From Clostridia bacterium (lineage in GTDB: Bacteria > Bacillota > Clostridia > Oscillospirales > Acutalibacteraceae): a stretch of DNA of 61,075 bases. The notes under the pieces were generated by a model that saw only the letters and a program-made list of their open reading frames with translations, did no database searches and had not been told where the DNA came from. A program made the position numbers and the translations under genes. This document shows positions 24,249-32,795 of this stretch, one piece after another. Each line of letters begins with the position of its first letter. The first letter of the stretch is position 1. The stretch spans positions 1 to 61,075 of the forward strand of contig JAFUHX010000004.1 in the NCBI GenBank assembly GCA_017474045.1, in the 5' to 3' direction.

Positions 24249-24680
24249 TTACCTCCCTATAAGCTGCTTGGTGAGAGTAACAGAAGTTCCCTTTCCGATT
24301 TTTGAGCTCACCTTCACCTTATCCATAAAACTTTCCATAACAGCAAAGCCCAGCCCGGCTCTTTCGTCCCCTGCCGTTGTGAAAAGCGGCTGCATTGCCT
24401 CAGAAATATTTTCAATTCCAACGCCCTTATCTCTGATTTTTATTTTGACTAAGCCCTTTTCAAAAATGCTGACTGTTATGTAAATTTTTCCCATTTTTTC
24501 TTTGTAGCCGTGAACGATACAGTTTGTTACTGCCTCGCTGACGGCTGTTTTTATGTCTGTCAGCTCCTCAACCGTTGGGTCAAGGCAGCTTATAAAAGAA
24601 GCAACAGCCACTCTTGAAAAGCCCTCGTTGATACTGCGGCTGTCAATTACCAATTTCATTTCGTTAACTGTTTTCATCAA
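24249..24680 (-). CDS. spoIIAB: Anti-sigma F factor and kinase SpoIIAB
   Basis: A 143-aa GHKL-type protein kinase. The N box is AVSEAVTNCIVHGY, the G1 box DKGVGI and the G2 box ERAGLGFAVM. It holds SigF inactive and phosphorylates SpoIIAA with ATP. It overlaps spoIIAA by 4 nt, and its last codons carry the ribosome site of sigF, so the three proteins are made in fixed proportion. Length is as in other spore formers. Confidence 0.96.
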   Translation of the reverse strand: MMKTVNEMKLVIDSRSINEGFSRVAVASFISCLDPTVEELTDIKTAVSEAVTNCIVHGYKEKMGKIYITVSIFEKGLVKIKIRDKGVGIENISEAMQPLFTTAGDERAGLGFAVMESFMDKVKVSSKIGKGTSVTLTKQLIGR

Positions 24681-24997
24681 ATAACCTCCCTTTGACTGAT
24701 TTCTCCAAGTTTTTCAAGACCTGCCAGTTTCATCACTCTATAGGCAGTGGGTGAAAGATTTGTTACTTTTATTGCACCGCCAACAGATTTCATGATTTTA
24801 TATCGACCCATAACCAGACCTATTCCCGAGCTGTCCATAAATGTAACCTTTTCAAAATCAAGAGTTAAAAGCTGCGGTCTTTTTGTCAGAACAACGTCGT
24901 CTATGCTCACTCTGATCATTCCGGCTGAATGGTGATCTATTTCACCGTCAAGATAAACAACAATCTCTTTTGCCCTACATTCTATTCTCGTAGCCAT
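24677..24997 (-). CDS. spoIIAA: Anti-anti-sigma factor SpoIIAA
   Basis: A 106-aa STAS-domain protein. VTFMDSSGIGLV at about 52-63 contains the serine phosphorylated by SpoIIAB. In the unphosphorylated form it captures SpoIIAB and frees SigF in the forespore. It is normally about 115 aa, so the length fits. No strong ribosome site is seen just before its ATG. A 17-codon ORF with a very strong site ends 10 nt upstream, so translation may be coupled to it. Confidence 0.95.
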   Translation of the reverse strand: MATRIECRAKEIVVYLDGEIDHHSAGMIRVSIDDVVLTKRPQLLTLDFEKVTFMDSSGIGLVMGRYKIMKSVGGAIKVTNLSPTAYRVMKLAGLEKLGEISQREVI

Positions 24998-25007
24998 AAC
25001 TGCACCC

Positions 25008-25061
25008 TCAGAAACAGCCCTTTTCGGCTGTTTTCTTTTTCCTTTCTTCTGATTTAAACAT
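25008..25061 (-). CDS. 17-codon ORF at the head of the spoIIA operon
   Basis: ATG at 25061 follows AGGAGG by 7 nt, the best ribosome site in the area. The peptide reads MFKSEERKKKTAEKGCF and stops 10 nt before spoIIAA. It is highly basic and soluble. It may be a leader that feeds ribosomes to spoIIAA, or a real small protein. Not recognised. Confidence 0.4.
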   Translation of the reverse strand: MFKSEERKKKTAEKGCF

Positions 25062-25073
25062 TTTAAAACCTCC

Positions 25074-25109
25074 TAAAAAAATAATCCTTTACCACAATAG
25101 TAAAGGATT
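25074..25109 (-). terminator. Terminator of folC, just ahead of spoIIA
   Basis: AATCCTTTAC (25083-25092) pairs with 25100-25109. On the minus strand the stem is followed by ATTTTTTT. The AGGAGG of the small ORF comes directly after the T-tract. Confidence 0.8.
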
Positions 25110-25135
25110 ATAAGTGTTATTTTTGGCGAATGAAG

Positions 25136-26434
25136 TCACACAAAAAAATTTTTGCGAATTTCGCTGACAAGATAGAATGAGCCGGCGCAAATAAGAACTC
25201 CGTCTTCACCGCAAAGCTTCATGGCTTTTTCAAAAGCCTCCTGCTGATTATTCAAAGCGAAAATATTCTGACACAAGCCTTCAGCGCTTTTTTTAAGCCT
25301 TTCAGCTGTTTCACCTCTTTCACCGTCAGCCTTGGTGAAAACAAGATTTTCAAAATCAGGAGCCACTATTTCAAGAGCAGCTTTATAATCTTTGTCTTTC
25401 ATAAAGCCCATTAGTGCAGTTATTTTTTTGTTTTTCAAATGAAAAGAAATCATTTTTGAAAGAGCCTTCATGCAGCCCTCGTTGTGTCCGCCGTCTATTA
25501 TAACAAGAGGTTTTTTTGAAACAATTTCCATCCTTGCCGGAAGAAAAGCTTTGGAAAGCCCAAGCTGAATATCTTCATCTCTTAGCTTCAGCTCGCTTTT
25601 CAGGTTTTCTGCAACAGTTATGGCTGTTATTGCATTGGCAATTTGGTGATCACCGAGAAAGTGGATTTCATAGGGCTTTTCTTTATATTTAAAGCTTGTT
25701 TTTTCAAGAGTTGAAACAACATCTTTAACCTTTTCAGTTTCAGGATAAAACACTCTGCTGCTTGATTTTTCAGCCGCCTTTTCAATTTCAGCGCAAACCT
25801 CCGGTCTTTGAGAAACAAAATCAAGCCCCCCGTTTTCCCTCGGGAAAGAAACAGCAATGCTACCTTTTTTTATTACCGCACTTTTCGCCGCCGCAATTTC
25901 TGAAAGCGTGTTGCCCAGAACGGCTGTGTGGTCAAATGAAACAGAAGTTACCACCGCCGCAAGAGGCGCAGGAATTATATTGGTGCTGTCTTCTTTTCCG
26001 CCGATTCCTGCCTCAATAACAGCAATTTCACAACCGTTTTCACAATAAAACAAAATTGCTGAGGCAAAAACTGTTTCAAAAAAAGTTGGAACAAGACCTT
26101 CTTTTTCTATTTCAAGGCAGGCAGCTCTGACCTTTTCAACAACCTTTGAAAATTCTTCTTTTTCAATGTATTTTCCGTCTAAAACAATTCTTTCACGAAA
26201 CTCCGTTACAAATGGAGATGTGAAAAGTCCGGTTTTAAAGCCACCCTCTTTTAAAATGTTGGCAAGCATTACAGAGGTTGAACCCTTTCCGTTAGTTCCC
26301 ACCACATGAATAAATTTCATTTTCGGTTCTGAGCAGTTCAGCTTTTTTAAAAGAGCTTCTATTCTTTCAAAGCCGCTGCTGTTGGCAAACATTTCCCGAG
26401 AATAAATAAAATCAACAGCCTCTTTATAGTTCAT
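25136..26434 (-). CDS. folC: Folylpolyglutamate synthase / dihydrofolate synthase
   Basis: A 432-aa Mur-ligase-like enzyme that adds glutamate to folates (and in many bacteria to dihydropteroate) using ATP. The P-loop is HVVGTNGKGSTS near residue 45, followed by GLFTSPFVTEFRERI. A central IAVIEAGIGGKEDSTN and SFDHTAVLGNTLSEIA mark the ATP-binding domain, and VIIDGGHNEGC the C-terminal domain. Length is normal. It follows the 26454 gene by 19 nt and ends at a terminator, so it is last in the mnmE-hypothetical-folC unit. Confidence 0.95.
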   Translation of the reverse strand: MNYKEAVDFIYSREMFANSSGFERIEALLKKLNCSEPKMKFIHVVGTNGKGSTSVMLANILKEGGFKTGLFTSPFVTEFRERIVLDGKYIEKEEFSKVVEKVRAACLEIEKEGLVPTFFETVFASAILFYCENGCEIAVIEAGIGGKEDSTNIIPAPLAAVVTSVSFDHTAVLGNTLSEIAAAKSAVIKKGSIAVSFPRENGGLDFVSQRPEVCAEIEKAAEKSSSRVFYPETEKVKDVVSTLEKTSFKYKEKPYEIHFLGDHQIANAITAITVAENLKSELKLRDEDIQLGLSKAFLPARMEIVSKKPLVIIDGGHNEGCMKALSKMISFHLKNKKITALMGFMKDKDYKAALEIVAPDFENLVFTKADGERGETAERLKKSAEGLCQNIFALNNQQEAFEKAMKLCGEDGVLICAGSFYLVSEIRKNFFV

Positions 26435-26453
26435 TTTCTTTTTCCTTCTTTAG

Positions 26454-27233
26454 TTAATCCTCTGAAACCGACATATCATTAAATCTGAGCTGTGAAAACT
26501 CTTTTGCGCCGCAAAGCTCATAGAGCGCACCGGCAAAATTAAGCTTATCGGCACCATTGGGCAAATATTTTTCAAATTTTTCAGGCAGAGTAATTTCTCT
26601 TGAAAACAGCACCGTAGCGTTCAAAAGTCTTTTTTTCTCGCAGGTAAAAACAATTCCTTTAAAAAGCGCAGGAACACCGCTGCAGTCAACAGAAACAATA
26701 TATGTGCTTTTCAAAACCTCGCTTGTGGGCTCACACATAATAACGGGAGAAACCCCGTATTTTTCAAACAGCTGTTTTCCAAGCTTTTCATAGACATCCA
26801 TGCAGGAGGTTATTATCTGAATATTGGCGCAAAGAAAAACAATCTCTTCAACAAGATCAGTAAGATATGCGTTTTCATCAAAAATTGCAATACAGCTTTT
26901 TACGCAGTCGGTTCTGAGCTTTTTTATAATATCTTTTGCACTGAGAAAAAGTGTTCTCAAGGGCAAAGCCTTGCTTTCATAGCGTTTTATTCCCGAAGTC
27001 TCATCTATTCTCAGCGTTTCTGAAAAAATACCTCTTCGACACAGCTTGTCGGCAACGAAGGCGATTTCCCTCCATGGAACCTTTCCTTTGTGGGTCTGAG
27101 CGTTAATCTGATAAAAAGGCAAACAGCCCTCGATGGAAATTTTTTCAGCATAAACCTCGGGACGTCGGAAACAATCACCCAGACAAGCTGAAAAGCTCTT
27201 TTTTCTCTCAGAAATATTTAATGTGAAAAACAC
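26454..27233 (-). CDS. Conserved hypothetical protein between mnmE and folC
   Basis: A 259-aa protein with no signal peptide or membrane segment and no motif I recognise. The middle (KSCIAIFDENAYLTDLV, then FLCANIQIITSC) has alternating beta/alpha character like a Rossmann-type domain. Position between mnmE and folC suggests a housekeeping role, but this is only context. It starts 60 nt after the mnmE stop. Confidence 0.6.
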   Translation of the reverse strand: MFFTLNISERKKSFSACLGDCFRRPEVYAEKISIEGCLPFYQINAQTHKGKVPWREIAFVADKLCRRGIFSETLRIDETSGIKRYESKALPLRTLFLSAKDIIKKLRTDCVKSCIAIFDENAYLTDLVEEIVFLCANIQIITSCMDVYEKLGKQLFEKYGVSPVIMCEPTSEVLKSTYIVSVDCSGVPALFKGIVFTCEKKRLLNATVLFSREITLPEKFEKYLPNGADKLNFAGALYELCGAKEFSQLRFNDMSVSED

Positions 27234-27293
27234 ATAGTTCCCTCACTTTTCATTTTTCTTTTATAAAGTTTATGAAAAGAGAAGAAAGAATAT

Positions 27294-28658
27294 TTATTTT
27301 CCGACGCAAAACTGAGAAAAAACCTGATTAACAACCGCTTCGGTTGCTTTTTCGCCCGTCATTTCAAGAAGAGAAGAAATTGCGCTGTCTATGCAAACAT
27401 TAACCGCATCCATGGTAACACCGAAATTAACGCAATCTATTGCTTCGCAAACAGCGTTATAGGCTTCAGTTGTGTTTTTTCTTTGCCTTTCGGTTGAAAG
27501 CATTGCAGCGCTTGTGTCAAGCTCGCTGACACAAAGAAGCTTTTCTGAAATTTCTTCAAGAGCTTTCAGTCCGTCTCCGCTGAGGGCACACAAATCAATG
27601 CTATAAGGAATTGCGGCCTTAATTTTTTCCAGATCGGCTTTACATTCAAGGTCGCTTTTGTTTATTACGGCAATAGCTCTTTTGTTCCGGCAAAGAGAAA
27701 GAATTTCTTCGTCTTCTTCAGAGAGCTCTTTTGAACGGTCAAAAACGGCAAGAATAAGCCCTGCACGCTCAATTTTTTCTTTTGCTCTTCCAACGCCGAT
27801 GCTTTCAACAACATCTTCTGTTTCGCGTATTCCCGCCGTGTCGGCAAGATGAAGAAGGAGACTTCCCAGATTGACCGTTTGCTCAACAACATCTCGGGTG
27901 GTTCCCTCAATATCAGTAACAATTGAACGGCTGAAGCCTGAAAGAAGATTCATAAGCGCCGATTTTCCAACATTCGGTTTTCCCACAATGGCGGTTTCAA
28001 CGCCCTTTGTTATGGCACTTCCGGCGTCAAAATTTGAAAGAAGAGAAGAAAGCTCATCTCTGACAAAGCAAAGGTCAGACAAAAGCTTTTCATCGCTGAG
28101 CTCTTCAATTTCGTCGTCAGGATAATCTACCCATGCAGACATATTAGCTGCGGCAGAAAGAAGAACAGCGTTAAGCGAAGCGATTTTTTTGCTCAGCGCG
28201 CCGTCAAGAGCCGTCAGGGCTGCTTTGGCTCCCTGTTCACCCTGAGCACCGATTATTCCCATAACAGCCTCAGCTTCTGTTAAATCAATTTTTCCGTTTA
28301 AAAACGCCCGTTTTGTAAATTCTCCGGCTTCGGCAGGAACAGCACCCGCTTCAAAAACAGCACGAAGAACCCTCCGAAGAACAAAAAGTCCGCCATGGCA
28401 TGAAAGCTCAACAACATTTTCGCCTGTGTAGCTTTTTGGTGCGCGGAAAACAAGGGCAACACATTCGTCAACCTTTTCGTTTTTATAATAAATATATCCG
28501 TGGGCAGCGCTGTAACCCTTTAATTGAGAAAGGTTCCTACTGCCTGTGGGAACAAAAATTTTATCGGCAATTTCAATTGCTTCTTCGCCTGAAATTCTGA
28601 TTATTCCGATTCCTCCGGTGTTCTGAGGCGTTGAAATTGCCGCAACTGTTTTAGCCAT
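27294..28658 (-). CDS. mnmE: tRNA modification GTPase MnmE
   Basis: A 454-aa GTPase. With MnmG it makes the 5-carboxymethylaminomethyl group on wobble uridine 34 of tRNAs. The N-terminal folate-binding domain starts MAKTVAAISTPQNTGGIGII. The G domain has GKPNVGKSAL (G1), DIEGTTRD (G2), DTAGIRE (G3) and NKSDL (G4). The C-terminus FCVGK matches the CIGK motif, with the Cys needed for activity kept. ATG 28658 follows GGAGG by 7 nt; the longer frame to 28697 has no such site. The usual partner mnmG is not in the window. Confidence 0.96.
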   Translation of the reverse strand: MAKTVAAISTPQNTGGIGIIRISGEEAIEIADKIFVPTGSRNLSQLKGYSAAHGYIYYKNEKVDECVALVFRAPKSYTGENVVELSCHGGLFVLRRVLRAVFEAGAVPAEAGEFTKRAFLNGKIDLTEAEAVMGIIGAQGEQGAKAALTALDGALSKKIASLNAVLLSAAANMSAWVDYPDDEIEELSDEKLLSDLCFVRDELSSLLSNFDAGSAITKGVETAIVGKPNVGKSALMNLLSGFSRSIVTDIEGTTRDVVEQTVNLGSLLLHLADTAGIRETEDVVESIGVGRAKEKIERAGLILAVFDRSKELSEEDEEILSLCRNKRAIAVINKSDLECKADLEKIKAAIPYSIDLCALSGDGLKALEEISEKLLCVSELDTSAAMLSTERQRKNTTEAYNAVCEAIDCVNFGVTMDAVNVCIDSAISSLLEMTGEKATEAVVNQVFSQFCVGK

Positions 28659-28740
28659 ACTTTTTCCTCCAAAGAAAACTTGGATTTTATTATACATATA
28701 TGATCAGAAAATTGCAAGAAATCCACAGATAAAAAGACAT

Positions 28741-28782
28741 GAAAAAAGGAACTGCAAAAACCGGGTTAGTTTCTACAGTTCC
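28741..28782 (-). terminator. Terminator of the 28799 gene
   Basis: A 14-bp imperfect stem, GGAACTG (28748-28754) with CAGTTCC (28776-28782) extended inward. On the minus strand TTTTTTC follows. Confidence 0.75.
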
Positions 28783-28798
28783 GATATGTTATTTTAAA

Positions 28799-29503
28799 TT
28801 ACATTCCCAAGCGACCGAAAATTTCAAGAACAACAAAACCGATAACAACTAAAAGAGATGAGGGAAATCTTGATTCGGTAACATCCATTTCTGCACCGCT
28901 TGCGGTGTTATAAATATCACTCACCAAAGGAATCCAGTCAATATCTTTAAAAGGAGCTGTCACCTGGAAAAGAAGCATGTGTAAATAAAGCTCACCGGCA
29001 AAACGGTTATAATCCATGAGGTCCAAGTTTTCTGCGTCTTCTTCAATAACCTCGCCCTGCTTATCAACGATTTTTACAACAGCGGCGCGGAAAACCTCTG
29101 AATCAAAAAGCTCGGGGTTTTCTTCAAGGTCAATAACGATATAAACCGATGTTTTTCCGTTATCGGTAACATAGGCTCTGTAGGAAGTGTTTTCAGCAAT
29201 TGATTCAGCAACAGCTTCAACATCTTCAACAGCACCATATTGAACAACAGCATATCCGCTGAGCTCTTTTGCAAGGGGATTATAGCCAATATAGCTCATT
29301 TCTTCTTTAAGAGCTTCAATGAAAGCGCCGTCAACATCAACATCGGTCTTTTCGCCGTTACCGATAAGAGTTCCGAGAAGAGACTCAACAACTGTTTCCA
29401 GCTTGCTTTCAAGCTTGCCGCTTAAAGAAACTGCGCTTGAGGGAATGACTGTTGCAGACAAAAGCATTACAACGGTGAGAACTAACGCCAAAAATTTTTT
29501 CAT
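28799..29503 (-). CDS. Secreted protein with C-terminal membrane anchor, unknown function
   Basis: A 234-aa protein. Residues 1-24 form a signal peptide ending SSAVS, and a hydrophobic stretch (LLVVIGFVVLEIFGRLGM) ends the chain. The region between is acidic and of unknown fold. It is a single-gene unit with a consensus promoter and a terminator. The ATG has AGGAGAGG upstream. No function can be assigned. Confidence 0.7.
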   Translation of the reverse strand: MKKFLALVLTVVMLLSATVIPSSAVSLSGKLESKLETVVESLLGTLIGNGEKTDVDVDGAFIEALKEEMSYIGYNPLAKELSGYAVVQYGAVEDVEAVAESIAENTSYRAYVTDNGKTSVYIVIDLEENPELFDSEVFRAAVVKIVDKQGEVIEEDAENLDLMDYNRFAGELYLHMLLFQVTAPFKDIDWIPLVSDIYNTASGAEMDVTESRFPSSLLVVIGFVVLEIFGRLGM

Positions 29504-29549
29504 TTTAATTACCTCTCCTTAATTGTTATTTTTCTAATTTAACATTTTT

Positions 29550-29578
29550 ATTTTACTTAATAAGAAATATGTTGTCAA
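29550..29578 (-). promoter_or_regulatory. Promoter of the 28799 gene
   Basis: On the minus strand TTGACA (29578-29573), 17 nt, TAAAAT (29555-29550). Confidence 0.7.
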
Positions 29579-29740
29579 TGAAAATAGTATAAATTTACCG
29601 TTTGTTAACAAAAACACACAATTTGTCTCCGAAATCAAACAAACATCGCTCAAATAAGCCTTAATCATTTTTCAGATTTTTTAAGTTCATTTAATGAAAT
29701 CTTTTATTTTGGTTTTAAGTTTTCAAAATATAATTTGGTT

Positions 29741-29862
29741 GTGCGATAGGGAAGCAGATGTGTTTTTTTCCGATTTTTCACGCTGCACCCTCCTCCCTGT
29801 CGCACTCCCCTCTCCTTTCAATAAAAAGATAAAAGCAGTCGGTTTATATCGGCTGTTTTTAT
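29741..29862 (+). ncRNA. Candidate small RNA with long hairpin and C-rich loops
   Basis: TATAAT at 29729-29734, with a weak TTTTGG -35, predicts a start near 29741. GTGCGATAGGGA (29741-29752) pairs with 29794-29805 with one G-U, and GCAG/CTGC can pair inside. Unpaired segments are pyrimidine-rich (ACCCTCCTCC and CTCCCCTCTCCTTTC), able to pair with GGAGG ribosome sites. A terminator hairpin (29831-29860) with a T-tract ends it. No ORF fits. It is not recognised as 6S RNA, SRP RNA or another standard class. Confidence 0.55.
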
Positions 29863-29964
29863 TGTTTAAATTAAGTTGATTTTATTGTTTATTTAAAGTT
29901 ACAAAACTAACATATTTTCAAGGTTAAAATTTTTAATTAAATATTAAAAATCTTTCATTTTCTA

Positions 29965-29993
29965 TTGCTGTTTTAAACAAAAACAGCTATAAT
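29965..29993 (+). promoter_or_regulatory. Promoter of the two-component/polyphosphate operon
   Basis: TTGCTG (29965-29970), 17 nt, TATAAT (29988-29993). The spacer holds an inverted repeat, GCTGTTTT (29967-29974) and AAAACAGC (29980-29987), a likely operator. Confidence 0.75.
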
Positions 29994-30024
29994 TAATATT
30001 CAGAAATAAAAGGAGGTTTTCAAT

Positions 30025-30702
30025 GTGAGACTTTTACTTGCCGAAGATGAAAAAGATCTTTCCAAGGCTCTTTGCGCCATTCTTAAACATAATAACTATT
30101 CCGTTGATCCGGTTTATAACGGCCAGGATGCTCTTGACTACGGTCTTTGTGAAAACTACGACGGAATAATTCTTGATTTGATGATGCCCTTAAAAAACGG
30201 AATTGAAGTTCTTAAAGAGCTGAGAGAAAAGGGCGTTTCAACTCCGGTTCTGATTCTTACTGCAAAATCAGACATTGAAGACCGAATCGTTGGCCTTGAC
30301 GCCGGGGCAGACGACTACCTGACAAAGCCCTTTGCCATGGGCGAGCTTCTGGCAAGAATCAGAGCTATGACACGAAGAAAAGCTGAGTTTTCACCAAACA
30401 TTCTTTCAATCGGTAATCTTTCTTTAAACAGAGAAACCTTTGAGCTTTTTACTGATTCAGGCTCTTTCAGACTTGGCAACAAAGAGTTTCAGATGATTGA
30501 AATGCTGATGAATAACCCCAACAGACTCATTTCAACCGAACAGTTTATGGAAAGAATCTGGGGCTATGAAACCGAGGCTGAAATTAATGTTGTTTGGGTT
30601 TATATTTCATATCTGAGAAAAAAGCTTGCAACAATCAACGCTGACCTTGAAATCAAGGCAACAAGAGGTGTTGGCTACACCCTTGAAGAAATTTCAAAAT
30701 AA
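30025..30702 (+). CDS. OmpR-family response regulator, GTG start
   Basis: A 225-aa regulator. The receiver domain (1-115) has acidic residues in LAEDEKDL, the phospho-acceptor Asp51 in IILDLMMP and the Lys in LTKPF. The C-terminal winged helix (about 130-225) ends in RGVGYTLEE, as in OmpR/PhoB proteins. GGAGG is followed by ATGTGA, so the in-frame start is GTG at 30025. It heads an operon with its sensor kinase and the VTC/DUF4956 genes, which are its likely targets. Confidence 0.95.
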   Translation: MRLLLAEDEKDLSKALCAILKHNNYSVDPVYNGQDALDYGLCENYDGIILDLMMPLKNGIEVLKELREKGVSTPVLILTAKSDIEDRIVGLDAGADDYLTKPFAMGELLARIRAMTRRKAEFSPNILSIGNLSLNRETFELFTDSGSFRLGNKEFQMIEMLMNNPNRLISTEQFMERIWGYETEAEINVVWVYISYLRKKLATINADLEIKATRGVGYTLEEISK

Positions 30703-30747
30703 CAAAAAAGAAAGGAAGGGCTGAGCCAAAGCCCGCAGACTGCAAAA

Positions 30748-32034
30748 ATGCTAAAAAAAGTTCAGAAGCGGTTCATGCGAATAGTTTTGCTTGCCCTGAT
30801 AATCATTGTTTTTTCTCAGGTTTTTGCAGTAAACGTTATGAACGTTTATCAGCGGGACACGGAAATTCGAAACATTCTTCATATAATTGCTGAAAACGGA
30901 GGAATGCTTCCCAGCTCTCACGAAAAAGCAGAAAACTATATTGATTTTTTCAATCCCTTCAAAAAAATTGAAATCACAAAAGATACTCCCTATTCCACAC
31001 GCTATTTCGTAGTGAACCTGAAAGGAAACTTTGTAACAAGCATTTCAATAAAAAATCTTCCCCTGATCAGCGAAAGCGAGGCTGTTGAATTTGCCTCACA
31101 GGTGGTTGTTAACCCAACAGGCTACGGCTTTGTTGGCGATTACCGCTATTATTATGTTTCAAATGAAAAAAACGGTTCAGCTATGGTAATTTGTCTTGAT
31201 TATTCAAAGGAACTGAGAGAAACCTTCAAGCTTGCCTCAATTTCCACCCTTTCCGGTCTTTTATGTATTCTCCTTTTAATTATTCCCATCAGGTTTTTTT
31301 CAAAAAAAGCCATGCTTCCCGTTGAAAACGCCATTAACAAACAGCGTCAGTTTATAACCGATGCCGGACATGAGCTGAAAACTCCGATTGCCATTATCTC
31401 AGCCGATGCAGATGTTCTTGAAATGTGTGAAGGTGAAAGCGAATGGATAGACAGCATTAAAAATCAGACGGCGCGCCTTGACCAGCTTGTTAAAAACCTT
31501 GTTACCCTTTCAAAGCTGGGTGAAGAAGAAAACAAGCCTCAGAAATACGCTCTTTTTAATTTCAGCAATTCCGTTAAAGAAATTTCTTCTTCCTTTGAAA
31601 CTCTCGCCAAAACAAACGGTCTTGAGTTTATCTATGATATTTCTCCTTCTGTTAATGTTTTCGGCAACGAAGACGAAATCAAACAGCTCGTTTCTATTCT
31701 TTGCGACAACGCTGTTAAATACACCACCAAAGGCGGAATTATTAAAGTTTCTGTTTACAGAAGCGGAAAAACCGTTTATTTTGATATGTATAACGATTGT
31801 GAAAACATTGACAGCGACAAGCTTGAAAAGCTTTTCGACCGTTTTTACAGGGCTGACAGCTCCCGTTCAAGAGAAACCGGCGGCTACGGAATCGGACTTT
31901 CCATTGCCCACGTTATTGTTCAAAGACACAAAGGAAAAATCAAGGCTGTTTGCACTAAGCCAAACTCCGTAACATTTAAAATAACGCTTACCTCAAAGCC
32001 GTTTAAACCCACCGATGTTAAGCGATTCTTATAA
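30748..32034 (+). CDS. Sensor histidine kinase
   Basis: A 428-aa membrane kinase. Two hydrophobic segments (about 10-30 and 160-180) flank an extracellular sensing domain of about 130 residues. The H box is FITDAGHELKTPI, the N box LCDNAVKYT, and G boxes follow at FYRADSSRSRETGGYGIGLS. It phosphorylates the upstream regulator. The ATG has no ribosome site within 20 nt: AAGGAAGGG lies about 27 nt upstream and two small hairpins (GGGCT/AGCCC and GCAG/CTGC) lie between. These could bring the site close when folded. The signal sensed is unknown. Confidence 0.93.
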   Translation: MLKKVQKRFMRIVLLALIIIVFSQVFAVNVMNVYQRDTEIRNILHIIAENGGMLPSSHEKAENYIDFFNPFKKIEITKDTPYSTRYFVVNLKGNFVTSISIKNLPLISESEAVEFASQVVVNPTGYGFVGDYRYYYVSNEKNGSAMVICLDYSKELRETFKLASISTLSGLLCILLLIIPIRFFSKKAMLPVENAINKQRQFITDAGHELKTPIAIISADADVLEMCEGESEWIDSIKNQTARLDQLVKNLVTLSKLGEEENKPQKYALFNFSNSVKEISSSFETLAKTNGLEFIYDISPSVNVFGNEDEIKQLVSILCDNAVKYTTKGGIIKVSVYRSGKTVYFDMYNDCENIDSDKLEKLFDRFYRADSSRSRETGGYGIGLSIAHVIVQRHKGKIKAVCTKPNSVTFKITLTSKPFKPTDVKRFL

Positions 32035-32048
32035 AGGAGAGGTAACAG

Positions 32049-32792
32049 TTGCCAAAAATTCAAACAATTTTTAAGCGATATGAAAAAAAATACATTGTGA
32101 CCCGAGAGCAGAAAGAAAATTTTCTTGAAGATATAAAAGACTATATCATGCCCGACAAATTCGGCGAAAGCACTCTTTGCAACATTTATTTTGACACGCC
32201 TGATTTCAGGCTTATCAGAAATTCCATTGAAAAGCCGATATATAAAGAAAAGCTTCGAATTCGCTCCTATGGCGTTCCGACAGCTCAAAGCGATGTTTTT
32301 GTTGAGCTGAAAAAGAAATATAAAGGCGTTGTTTATAAAAGAAGAATAAAAATGTCTTATCTTGACGCAGTCAACTATCTTTGCAGAGGACTTAAGCCTG
32401 AAACAAAAAATCAGCAGATTCTCAGCGAAATTGATTATTTTCTTCTTTTCTATCCTAAAATTCGTCCGGCGGCTTCTCTTTTTTATGACCGAACCGCCTA
32501 TTACAGCAAGGAAGACAGCGAACTTCGCCTGACCTTTGACACAAACATTCGCTTCCGTTTCAAAAATTTTGATCTTTCCAAAGGCTCTGAAGGTCATTAT
32601 CTTATGAAAGACGACAAAGCAATTCTTGAGCTTAAATGTGTCGGTTCAATGCCCTTGTGGCTGACCCATGCCCTTGATAAACACAAAATTTATCCTTCGT
32701 CCTTTTCAAAATACGGCGAAGCCTATAAACTTATTTTCAACGCGAAAATGAAAGCAAAAACAAAAAAGAATGATATAAAATCGGAGGAATAA
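32049..32792 (+). CDS. VTC-domain polyphosphate polymerase-like protein, TTG start
   Basis: A 247-aa cytoplasmic protein of the VTC/CYTH tunnel-fold family. It has the basic pattern of the catalytic domain of yeast Vtc4: FKRYEKKYIV, the RIRSYG strand, VFVELKKKYKGVVYKRR and AILELKC near the end. Vtc4 makes polyphosphate from ATP. Bacterial relatives are usually next to DUF4956 genes, as here. The start is TTG at 32049 after GGAGAGGTAA; no ATG gives the conserved N-terminus. Four bases separate it from the DUF4956 gene. Confidence 0.88.
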   Translation: MPKIQTIFKRYEKKYIVTREQKENFLEDIKDYIMPDKFGESTLCNIYFDTPDFRLIRNSIEKPIYKEKLRIRSYGVPTAQSDVFVELKKKYKGVVYKRRIKMSYLDAVNYLCRGLKPETKNQQILSEIDYFLLFYPKIRPAASLFYDRTAYYSKEDSELRLTFDTNIRFRFKNFDLSKGSEGHYLMKDDKAILELKCVGSMPLWLTHALDKHKIYPSSFSKYGEAYKLIFNAKMKAKTKKNDIKSEE

Positions 32793-32795
32793 ACC

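Noticed and set aside
29741-29862. 4.5S SRP RNA or 6S RNA
   Set aside because: GGAAGCAG is present by chance, but the matching asymmetric loop of SRP RNA is missing, and the fold lacks the central bubble expected of 6S RNA.
31920-32597. 225-codon minus-strand frame over the VTC gene
   Set aside because: Antisense to conserved genes, no ribosome site, and a composition typical of shadow frames.
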